From contig JAHBMJ010003338.1 of the NCBI GenBank assembly GCA_018398765.1, forward strand, positions 8,485-40,242: DNA of 31,758 nucleotides. Reading direction: 5' to 3'. The translations under genes were made by a program, and so were the position numbers. The notes under the pieces are model-generated. The model was given only the letters and a program-made list of their open reading frames with translations. It was not told the origin of the DNA and did not search any database. This DNA comes from Chromera velia (Eukaryota; Sar; Chromeraceae). Positions 9,297 through 19,960 of the stretch are shown here, piece by piece; positions within the stretch are counted from its first letter, which is position 1, and every line of letters starts with the position of its first letter.

Positions 9297-11603
9297 ATGG
9301 ACGTAACCTTTGACCAGCTGGTTTCTGCCAGCCCGGAGGTGCGTGCAAAGCTCCTGGCTCAGCTGAGGGCCAATGCTGATCGACAGAAGTTCATTGTCAA
9401 GAAAGCAAAGAGCTCTTTCGCTTCCCTTCTGTCTCCTTTTGGCGTCAAACCACTCGTCCACGGAAGCTGGACGCAGGGAATCCCTTTGCCCGACAGCGAC
9501 TGCGATATCTCATGCCCTGAGGATGTGAACCTCTCTGAGACAAGGAGAGCCCTGCGGAGTTTGCAGAACACCCGCTTCTCCGTCAGAGAAGTAGTCTCCG
9601 ACTGGCGTCTGTTGGTGAGACACACCGACTCCCGAGTGCTGCTGGATGTGACGCAGAAGACCGCATACAAAGATGAACCTTACTGGAAGTCCAACCACAT
9701 CTCCAAGTCCCTCGACTGGGCCAAGGACGAGAACGTGAAGAGTGCCACCCTCATTCTGAAGCTGTGGGTGCGCAAGCATGCTGACCTCTTCCAGCCGAAG
9801 GACGGTTACCCCAATTCCTACACCTTCCTGCTTATTTTCCTTTTTCTCTGTACTCACAGGCAGAATCCTGTTGTCCCTCTGATCACCTGCGCAGTTGAAG
9901 GAACAGGAAGAGATGCCCGTCTCCGCAGCCTTCCCGTCTCCCGTCCTTCCACCGCCGTCTCCTCTGAGGACCCCCTCGTCCTCTTCCATCACTTCCTCGG
10001 CTTTTTGGCTGCGGATTTGAAGGGAATGCACATCGCATTTCATTACACAGAGAGACAGAGCATCCCGCAAAGCCTGAGCGAAGAAGATCAGGTGGCTGCG
10101 CGTGCGTGGTCGGTGACGGAGCCCTTCACAAGAGCCGTCAAGTGCAAGCCGACTGTGAAGTGGTTTGAGCAGATTCGGCCGAATATTATCCGCCGAGCAC
10201 AGGCAGATTCTGTGACTGTTGCTGAATCTCTGAGAAAGTATTCCCCCAATGCACAGACATCCATGCTGAGTGCCAACGCAGTCCCTTTTTCCATTAACCC
10301 GTCTCCGTCTCCCCAGCATCTGAGCCTGTCACAACAGCAGCAGCAGCCATGTGAAGGTTTGGGTGCCTCACTGCAAAACGAGGACTGTATGCCCAGCAAC
10401 AGCGCGAGCAGCGGACTGAGCAGGGGTGGGGAGCAGCAAGGGTTGCAAGGACAGACGGACGCATCTGCATCCTCTTCGTCTTCGTCGTCTCTTCCTGTGT
10501 CGGGACAGAAGCTGTCTCAGCGGAAGGCCATCTCTCCAGAGGAGAGAGCCCCCGTCTCTCTGCTCCAGGGGGAGATGGAGACGGCTGATCGAACAATGGG
10601 GTTGTCTGTAGCACAATTTGAGATGTTTCACCAGAATACGTCGGCCATCGCGCATACGCAAGAGGCTCAGCAGCAGTCAACAGAGGGTTTGCGCACATTC
10701 CCTCAGGCCGAGAAGTCCCATTGGCACCGCCATGAAAGAGACTCGGCCAGCAGTGAGAAGGGGGCGCAACAGAGGCAGCAGTTGCATGCGGGCAGAGAAG
10801 AAGAAATCGACGTTAGAGCTGAAAAATTCGAAGAGAATGGGGAGGGTATTCCTCTGGAAGGGAGGGAGGGGAAGAGGGAAGGACTGTCAGCAGCAGGCAC
10901 AGGGGAAGAAGTGAAAGAAGATGCAGACAAGCAGCTCCTTCCAGAGCGTCTCCTTCCGAAAGTCATTCCGGTATCGTCGTTCTGTATTGGCCCGGGGGAG
11001 GGGAAGAAAAGCCGCACGATCGATAAGACCATGTCGAAAGAGAATCACCCTCCCGTCTCTCTACCCCAGCAAGAAACGGAGACGGCTGATTGGAGAATGA
11101 TTTTAAGTGCTGTGGTAGAAACGGAGGGGACTGAAGGAAAGGACGCAGTAACAGGTCCCCCCCGAATGCCGTGGGTGGATCTTCTTCTGTCCGATGAGGA
11201 AGAGGAACAGAAGGAAAAGGAAGAGGAAAAAGTGCGAGGGGGTCGGAAGGACAGTCATGAGGAGTCAGCGGACGTCACCAAGGAAAACGAAATTCTTTCA
11301 TCGAATGTAGAAGGGGAGGTACGCGAGTGTGACCACTGCCGCTGTCGCCTTTCTTTGCTCTCCGCCTCTTTTCCCTCTTGTCTCTATCCGATTGCTCTTT
11401 CCTCGAGTCTTTAATCCTCCACCCGCTTCTCTCTCTCTTTCCGCATTTCTTCTTTCTTTCTTTCTTTCTTTCCTTCCTTCATTCATTCCTTCTTTCTTTC
11501 TTCCGTTCTTTCTTCCGTTCTTTCTTTCTTTCTTTCTTTCTTTCCTTCCTTCCTTCCTTCCTTCCTTCTTCCGTTCTTTCTTTCTTTCTTCCTTCCTTCC
11601 TTC

Positions 11604-11634
<31 letters not shown>

Positions 11635-14600
11635 TCCTTTCTTTCTTCCTTTCTTCCTTCCTTTCTTTCTTCCTTCCTTCCTTCCTTCCGCCACGCGTCC
11701 ACGATTCCTTCCGTCTCCCCTGCCCTGCCCCTTTCAATCGATTCTTCGCCGTAGTCCTTTCTACAAGCAAACCACCATTCCCTCCCCCCCCCCCCCNCCC
11801 CCCCCTATTCTGCAGGCGCAGGAGGGCCCTCTCCTGCCGATCCCCTCGGCCCCGCCTTCCTCTTCCTCTTCAACGCAGAGCAGCCACAGCGACACTGCCT
11901 CTGCTGGGGCCTCACACAGGCAGGAGAACCCAGGCAAGCCTGAGGAGGTCTGGGAGAGGATTTGGGAGGGGATCTGGAACAGGGCGTGGGGGGGGAATGT
12001 CTCTCCCTCTCCCCCCACACAAACGACCACATCTAAAGGCCAGACTGCAGGGGCCATGCGCAGAGCTCCGTCTCCCATCTCTCAGCAGCCATCTGAGACA
12101 GCCACCCAGCCGGACACCGGAGAGTCGGAGAGAAATGAGGAGAGAGACCGGGGGGGTGTTGCAGCAAAGTCCCCCCAACCAACTTCCTCTCCCGACTGTC
12201 CAGAGGAAGAGGGGGTCAGAGGTCCTCAGCACGAGTGCCCTGGAGGGAGTCCGAGTTGGACGGTTTCTCTTCGGAGTTCAGAGTCCGTCGCTGTGAGTTC
12301 AGAGAAGGGAGAGGAAGAGGGAAAGGCAAAGAGGAAGGTTGGAGGAGGCGCGGCAGGGGTCCAGGAGGGTCTGCATAGTGGGTTGAGAAGACTGGGCTTA
12401 GAGAAAGGGTTCAGTCGAGGTTTGGAGAAGGGGATTGGGCAGGGGACTGTAGACCCTATTCTTCAAGACCTGTTTGACAAAAACGTACAGATATCTTCTG
12501 ACAATCAAGATGAGAATGAACACGAAGGAGGTGTTGAACTTTCGCAGTCTTCCCCCTCTGTTTCCAGTCCTTCGTCGTCTGTTTTGTCCCTCCGATCTTC
12601 CGATGATGCCCCTCTGGTTGAAAGGGGAGGGGGAACAGAGGGAGGAGACGTGGGCACGGCTCTGAGTGTAACGCTGTCGGAAGCAGAGGAACACTCCCAA
12701 AGTAGGGAAGAGATTGAGGGGGGAGAATCGGGAAGATCTGCTGGGGGTGGGCGGGGGTATGGGGGACCACAGGACCCCGGCAAGGGGGCGGGAGACAGTG
12801 AAGAGGATCCTGTTGCTTCCCCTTCGCGTCTCTCTGAAAGCCTCTACAGGGTCAGGATCAGTGGCATTCCGCTGGAAGTGACGAGGGAGGAAGTGGCAGA
12901 GGCGCTTGCAGGGAACATTCTTCATCCTCTCAGTGTTAGCCGTCTCTTCTTCGGTTCTGTGCGTTTCGGTGCAACCAATCGGGGTTCGTGTGTGGTTGAT
13001 TTTGGGACACGAGAAGAGGCAGAGTGGGCGTTGAAGGTGTCGGTCAGACTGAAGGGAAAGATCGTGAGAGTCCGGTGGGAAGCAGGAGGAGGGAAGGAGG
13101 AAGAGAAAGAGAGACGTCCCGCGGCCAGACGAGGTCGGTCGGTCGGGGGGTGGGATGCGAGGAGGATCAGGGCTGTGTGTTTCATTGTCTCTTTCACACA
13201 CACACAAATACATACACGTAAACGCTCTTACTCTTTCTGCCTATGTCTGCTCTGTTCCATTGGCTATTATGGGTCACAAGAAGGAGAAGCAGAGAAAGAG
13301 CACACAGTCTGTCTTTCTGTCCGTCCGTCTGTCTGTCTGAGGAGGGAAAGAAACCATATAGTCTGTCTGTCCGTCTGTGTATGTGAGTGCATTGCATCTG
13401 TCTGCGTTTGTGTCCGTCCTTGATCAATTTCTCTTCAAGTAAGCGTTGTGTGTGGTATGATGCCACAAAAAATCCCCCTGTTGAATCTTATGCGTGTGGC
13501 ATGCAGTCCGCTCTTCTTCTGCGGGGTTCCGATTCTCCACGTGAATGAGTGAGGAGAGGGATCCCTCCCCATCCCATCCCTCTGTCCCCTAGCTATCTGT
13601 TTGTGCAGAGTCCCCAACCGGATCCCTCCCTCGGACAGCCCCAGCGCATCTGTTTGGAGGCTCTCACGTCAACATCATCATCGAGCAGTATCGTGTGCGT
13701 GTGTTGCATTTGCCCCCTGTGTGGCGTAGCGAGGATTTGCGAGGGTTTCTTGAGGAAAAGGGTTTTTGCCAGATTGAAGATACTTTTGTTCTCTTTGAGG
13801 GGGGCGAGAAGGAGAAGAACAGGGGTGTCGGGTTTGTCGTCTTCAGAAAGGCAGACGATGCAAAGAGACTGATGGAAATGACTGCCAATGGAGAGCTGGT
13901 GGCAGAAGGGAACTGTCTGGTGGTTGATTCAGCCTACGTAGATCGTGTGCCCTTGTCCTGTACTCCAAGGGAGGGGAGTCCTCCTAAAGAGGGGGGGAAA
14001 GAGAGACCGAAACAGAACGAACGAAGGGAGGTTCCGATAAATGAGCAGAAAGGAGGTGGTGGGGAGGGAGTGGAAGCAGAAAAAGAAGAAGATAGCAGCG
14101 GATCGGGTGGGAATGCGAAGAAGGCAGCAGCTGAAAATGAAGAGCGTGGGGCGGTGGAGGGAAGTGACTCGGAAAAGAACAGATGCAGCATTAGAGGAAA
14201 TTCAGGGGAAGGATGGTTGGGGGGGCATGATGAGGGCAAGGAACCTTCTAGCACCAGCATCAACGCAATGCCCCCCGCTCCAGCAGCTTCAGTTCCTTCT
14301 TCAGGGTCTTGCGAAATTGGTGAGTGCCTTGATCTTTCCCCTTTTCGCTCTCCTTTTGCCTTTCGTCTTCCTTCCTCTCTCTGGCCCTTTCTCTAGCGGT
14401 CCCTGGGGCCGGGGGAGGGTGGGTGCCCTGAAACTGCTTTCTGTGTGCATTTTTCAGTACGACAAAAGAATTGAAAACACCAACTTTCTCGTTGGACACA
14501 AATTAAATGAATGTATTGCCAATGAATTCATGTCTGCTTGCAGCCGCTGATCCCTCCAACGACACTACAGAGGCCGTAACGCTGATTCTCTCTCGTTTGA

Positions 14601-15330
14601 GTTACACCACCACTGCAGACGAATTGAGGCAGGAGGTAGAGCAGATGGGTTTCTGTCCTCTCAACGTCTCCCTCCCTCCGAGCAAGGAAAAGGAAGATGA
14701 ATGTCCAGGCTGGCAGAACAGAGGTTATGGGTTTGTGAGCTTCAAAACGAGACAGGAGGCGGAGTCGTTACTTCAGAAGAAGGTCGTGGTGGACGGAAGG
14801 AAGGTGCGGGTCCAGTTAATCAAAGAAGCTGCAGGGAAATTAATTGATGGAAACAAACTGCGGCTCCAGTGGGCTCGAGAGAGAGACAGAGAGACGGACG
14901 GAGCCAGAAGGGAGGAGAAAAAAGACGGTGAGTCGGCAGGTGTTTTCCTGAAGTTTTCGTGCATGCCCTGCTTTTCCTCCATCCTCCTTCAATTGTCCAT
15001 CGTCAATGGGTGTCTGTCAGAATGTAGCGTGTATATATGTGTGGGTGCGGGAGTGTTCCATGCAGACGTTCTTGCCTGCTTGGATGTGACGTAGCATTCG
15101 TACGTTGGCTTCGCGTGTCTTAGCGTCTCGTGATGAACAGGGAGGGGGCTGCACTCTCTTTCGCCCTCCTCCCCGTCTCCTTTCTCACTTTCTTTCTTTC
15201 TCTCTCTCTCTCTCTCTCTCTCTGAGTGCATGTGTGTTTGACGCTGTGTCCCCCTCTGTGTGTCCCCCTGTGCCTGTGTGTGTGCCCGTGTGTGTGCCTG
15301 TGTGTGTGCCTGTGTGTATGTATGTATGTA

Positions 15331-15368
<38 letters not shown>

Positions 15369-16645
15369 TGTGTGTGTGTATGTGGGTGGGTGGGTGTGCT
15401 TGTGCGTCCGTGCATCCACCCCTCTTTTCCTTTTTAGCTTTCTGCCTCCCTCCGCTTTGGGCGCTGAGGCATGAATGAAGCCATTAGTCAATGCTCCTAC
15501 GATCTATTCATTGAGCTCATCGAATGAAGATCGTGAGAACGCCCTCCCCTCTGCCCTTTGTCTGATGATGTGCAGAAACTTCCCCTGCAGGACATGCCAT
15601 TGGTGTCTCCAGCGGCAATGTGCAACAGCCTCTTTCTGAAGATGTTCATGAGGAGCAAGAGGAGGGTCATGGAGGGGGCATTGAGACAAGACGTGTGCTG
15701 GTGGGAAACCTCCCTCGACCTTGGCGTCATGACGACTTTCATTCGTTCATGAACAGATCGGGTTTTCCTCTGATTGATGCTGCTGAGGTTCATTTCAGTC
15801 AGGGGAAGGCGATGGCACTGTTTAACAGCGGGTTTGGTTTTTTGACCTTTCTGAAAAGTGAGGATGTGGGGAGGTTGGTTGGAATGGCAAACAGGGGAGA
15901 GCTCGTTGCAGAGGGGAGGCGTCTGTCTGTCCAACGAAGCTGTGACTCATGGGGAGGGCAGCTTGGTGTTCTAGGCGAGTCTGGGGAAGCAGAAAACGGA
16001 GAATCTGGCTGGGGCGGTGATAGGAAACCAACCTGTTCTTCCCTCTCTGCACCCCCCCAACCGTTAGAGTCCACCCCGCAGCATGCAGGTGAATCTGCAA
16101 AGGTCGAGATCCCTGTGGAATTTGGGGGGGTGGAGAGAGAAACCAAGGGCCTGACTGTTGGTGTCGTCTCTGTCTCCTCCTCTGTCATGGAAGGGAAAGA
16201 GGGGCAGGAGGCTGAGAAAGTGAGGGGGAGGCAGAGTCTCGACATTGCCCCCACGGAAAGAGAGCACGACCGCATGTTGGCGTCTGACAGTCGTCCTCTC
16301 TGTACAAGGAGGGCTGTTCCTCTTCAAGGGGGTTCTTTTGCTATCTCGACACCCAACTTGCCCGCAATGCCGTTGCAGAGGAGGCGTGTGGCTTCACTTC
16401 GCACTGAGGAGAACTCCTCTCTGGCCTTCCTGTGGCGGCAGTGGGAACGACAACGTGGGCAGCTGCTTCGTGATCAAGCCCGAATCCGAAAGCAGCAGCA
16501 ACAGAAGCTGGAAGAGCTCATGCAGCTGCATCGCGAATTCGTGCAGACGGCGCAGGAGCTGCGGCGACTGTCCTGCCTCAAAGCTGCAGCATCCGTTCGT
16601 CCCACCAGCAGTGGAAACAAAAAAGAGGGAGTCGGATCTAACTAA
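9297..16645 (+). CDS. Gene B: nucleotidyltransferase (TUTase/non-canonical poly(A) polymerase-like) with four RRMs
   Basis: Exons 9297-11318, 11816-13133, 13609-14319, 14544-14927 and 15576-16645 (TAA) splice in phases 0,1,1,1 to 1834 residues. The start is the first ATG after an in-frame TAA at 9282. Residues 1 to about 310 are a Pol-beta-like nucleotidyltransferase: GS at 56-57, D-S-D-C-D at 66-70 (catalytic D68 and D70), a third Asp at 117 (RVLLDVT), then the PAP-associated part (SATLILKLWVRKH; NSYTFLLIFLFL; about 285 WSVTEPFTRAV). Enzymes of this family add U or A to RNA 3' ends; which nucleotide cannot be read here. A Q/S/E-rich linker follows to about 1015. RRMs are at about 1018-1100, 1142-1225 (RNP1 NRGVGFVVF), 1362-1448 (NRGYGFVSF) and 1519-1600 (SGFGFLTF). 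A coiled coil at about 1765-1812 closes the protein. All three catalytic Asp are kept, so activity is plausible. Confidence 0.88.
11319..11815 (+). other. Gene B intron 1 with a (CTTT/CCTT)n tract
   Basis: The donor is GTACGC after ...GEGE and the acceptor is TTCTGCAG, phase 0 on both sides. It contains about 240 bases of TTTC/TTCC tetranucleotides (11449-11689) and a C-run with an undetermined base at 11797. The reading frame happens to stay open through the tract, giving Ser/Phe/Leu/Pro-rich nonsense. I take it as intron because the gene A acceptor at 18 has the same C-run/TCTGCAG context and homologous coding sequence starts directly after it. Confidence 0.85.
11449..11689. repeat. (TTTC)n/(TTCC)n pyrimidine microsatellite
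   Basis: Almost pure pyrimidine tetranucleotide repeat, interrupted by TTCCG triplets, inside gene B's first intron. The pyrimidine strand is the sense strand. Confidence 0.95.
15199..15402. repeat. (CT)n, (TGTGCC)n, (TATG)n and (TG)n compound microsatellite in gene B intron 4
   Basis: A CT run (15199-15224) is followed by TGTGTGCC-type repeats (about 15260-15315), TATG repeats (about 15317-15336) and a TG run to about 15380. All lie between the RRM3 exon (ends 14927) and the RRM4 exon (starts 15576). Confidence 0.95.
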
Positions 16646-19079
16646 GGGAGGTCAAGGAACATGATACTTGTCGATCATGCGGTAGAGAGTGGAGATTGTA
16701 GCCGTCAAATGGATGCATGAGGGGATCGTGGAAGGCCGGGGGAAAGGAAAGGAAAGAAAACGGAGTGCCAAGAGAAGACAGACAGAGAGAGGNGGGGGGG
16801 GGGGCATCAGTGGTGGAAGGCAGCATGGGTCATTTTGCTTTTTGATCCGATTGTTTGATTTTGCGTGTGATCAACAAACGAGTCGGATGGATCAATTTGA
16901 TGTGTCGATCTGCCGCTCATGGAGCGGTCAAGTGGACTCTTTCGCCTGGAGTGGAGCTGGATGCATGCATGCCGGGTGTTTGTTCGTCTTGCTCTCTCTC
17001 TGGTAAATAAATAATTTAAGCTTCTTCGATCGACGCGGGGAGTGAGGGAACCGGAGTTCTTTCTTGTGGACTGTTGAAAGAATTAAGTGACGGTGTGCAT
17101 TGCGTGGGAAGTCTGTGCAGCTTTCCTCTTATTTATGGACGTGTGGAGTGTGTGTGTAATGGTAACGCCGTCTTGTTGGTAGGATGCATTTATGCGCAGA
17201 TGGCTGAAGCCCCAAAACAAGTGGCTGCCATCTGCTTTGCGTTCGACTGTCTGGCTTCTTACGGTCGTTTTGCTTCGCTAGTGTGCGAATTAAGGGAGGG
17301 GCTCTAGGGAGAGGAGAAGAGTGGCGAAAAGCGTCGGAAAGATTTCTTTAAAGAAAGTCGATGGTCTATCGATGCATGGTAGAGTGCGATGAGATGGAAC
17401 TTTGAAACTGGTCTCCGAGTTTTATCGAGGTACTTCATTGACTCTCTTTTGCCATTCGCTCGTCTGCTTCCACTTCTCGTGTGCGTCTCTCTTTCATGCT
17501 TTTTGTGAATGGAGCGAGGTGGGGTTGGAAAGTGTCGTTCTACTTTTGAGAACTGCATGTGATTCTTTACATGATGCGTTGATGCTGTGGGGTTCTTCTT
17601 GATTGTTTTCCACACGTCGCCTCACAAGGCTGGACGCCAACACAATGATCAATTTATTTTTCGACCGTATGAGAGGAGGATTACTGGACTGCATCCATGG
17701 TGGGAGTGGGTCTCGCATATGCCGCTGACAAGCCCGTCTGTATTTGGTATAGAGAAGAAGTTTTTTTACCATACATATGCTGCCAGATATGCTGCTGGTA
17801 GTGCATGACAGAAAGTTGTCAATCTGTATGTAAGTGTAATTTTAACTGAAAGCGCCGACCAAAGTGGAAAGCATTCAACTAGAGCCTACAGCACACTGCC
17901 TGGGGTGACTGCTATGCTGTAAAAAGTATATAAAAAATGAAATGCAAATCAATCCTGCGCATAATAAAACTAAATAAAATTTAATAAGTGACTGATGTTA
18001 CTATTACGTTAGGACTGATGGTAACTAGGATTAGGATAGTGATGATTAGGATAAGGACTAGGATTAGGGTATATGTCCGGAGTAATAATATAATAATATT
18101 CAATGTTAAGTTAATTTAAATATATATATTAAATCGCCTTGAAGTTGTTTAACAGTAAACTTTCAGTTGGACGATACTAGTTATAGTGCCAGTGATAGTT
18201 TCATCATAGTGATAGTAGTGCTTTAGGGTAGTGATATAATTAAACTACAGTAACACTTTTGTAGCCTAGTGGTAACACTTTTTGATCTCACTCTTTGCGC
18301 TACTTTACATTAATTTTGCATGTATTAATATATATTAATATGTAAAATCTCTGCATTATTAGACTGCATGCACAGCTAGCATATTTTTAAATTGTAGTTT
18401 TATCGTTTATGGTTTATGGTTAATTGGGGTGCGCCTTGTACATATATATAGTTCATAAAAATGCGGTAAAATGCGGGGCGCGGGTGTACATGCAAAACTT
18501 GATTGGGGATCGAACTAAATTGACGAATTGATTGAAGCTTCATACAATGCAAATAATAATGCTAAATATAGAATATTTCAGTATTTTATTTTAGAAGTAT
18601 ATAGTCCAGCTTTCTCCGGACCGCGTTGTCCCCACTTTTGTAAAAACCTGGCATCCGCGGGACAAAGTTTTCTCTGCAGCTCCGTATGAGAATTAATTAT
18701 ACTTGCCGAATCGCCAGAATTGATAAAACACAAAGTTTGTGTACGCTCCTATACTCGGTTCGTCCGCGTACTACGTTGTCCGAAATTCTTCGGCGCGCGA
18801 TGCGCGCCCACTCTCGTGTATTATATAATATATTAATACAAAAAAAACAAAGATCAATTCGGTTCCATACATGCGCATCGCTACATGCAGCTCCAGATTT
18901 AGTGGCACAGAGGACTGGCGCAGAGAAGGAGCTCACGGCGCATTCATGGGAATACCCTGCATGGTGTGCTTACAGCACTTCCCCGTGGAAAGGCCTCCAG
19001 TGGGTTCAACTGTGACAACTCATCAAGAGACGGAGTCTACTTGTGGCGCTTAATTCATCCGTCTCCTCAAGATCTGTCA
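16646..19079. other. Gene B 3' flank and AT-rich spacer
   Basis: The G-run at 16793-16803 holds an undetermined base. The segment 17451-17755 is the counterpart of gene A's 3' flank (8143-8540). A stretch at 17202-17307 follows an acceptor-like GCGCAG and reads MAEAPKQVAAICFAFDCLAS..., loosely like the start of an ankyrin exon; it may be a relic. From about 17900 to 18650 the DNA is AT-rich, with imperfect GATTAGGAT repeats at about 18020-18070. No gene is supported. Confidence 0.55.
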
Positions 19080-19901
19080 ATGAACTTGAAGGTATTCCTT
19101 CCTCTCTTCTGCATCCTTCTGGGTGGGACAGTGCAGGGGCGTCTTCTGCCTTCATTTGAAGCTCCTCTTGCTCTCTCAAGCCCGCAGCCATCTCCGATGT
19201 CGTTGCAGCAAGTTTCGGAGAAAAACGGAACGTCGGAGTCTGGTGGGACGTCAAACGGCGACACGACATTCCCGATCAGATACCGAAAATACGTTCCCCG
19301 AAGACAATCGAACAAAGATGCAGACTCAGGAACTCTTACTCACACAGTTCCTGTGCCCATGAGAAATGCACGAAATGCAAATCCAAAGCTGACCCTAGAA
19401 GGCAGCGGATTCGAACTGGTTCCTTTTCGAGATGGCATGGCGGAGGGGGACTTCTGGAACGACCAATTGATCAAAGACAGCTACTACCCGGCTGTGTCTG
19501 AAATGATCAAAAAGCTCACAGGAGCAGCGGAGGTAAAACCTTTTCATCACCTGGTAAGGGCTAAGGGTGTGGAGGTCTACGCGGGAATTGCGCACTCTGA
19601 CTACGCACCCAAAGCTGCTGAGGACCTCGCAAAGCTCAGCTCCATGCGTCCTTTTCGAGGCCGAATGAAGGTGCGTATTTCCGTTTTTCTTTGCATGTTG
19701 TTGAATTTGTGAACTGATGACAGCAGACAAGAGGAAAACATCCATGCATGCCCCCCTTTGGTCTCCTTCCTCGATCGTCAAAGAAAAAAACTATCAACTA
19801 TCCAGTCATGCAGTTTTAGATTTACGGAAGTCACCTACGGGGGACCAACCATTGTCCTTAGAACATTCACAGACACCCTCTCTCTCTCTCTCAGACACAC
19901 A

Positions 19902-19960
<59 letters not shown>

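Noticed and set aside
11298-11770. Minus-strand Lys/Glu/Arg-rich frames (GRKEGRKE...)
   Set aside because: Pure translation of the (GGAA)n/(GAAA)n complement of a microsatellite; the same holds for 20461-20926 minus.
11378-13423. Long open frame running through the CTTT tract into gene B exon 2
   Set aside because: The tract translates to Ser/Phe/Leu/Pro nonsense, lies between a good phase-0 donor (11319) and acceptor (11815), and gene A's homologous acceptor supports splicing.
18000-18075. GATTAGGAT-type repeats as interstitial telomere sequence
   Set aside because: Units are irregular and only one TTAGGG-like word is exact; more likely an AT-rich degenerate minisatellite.
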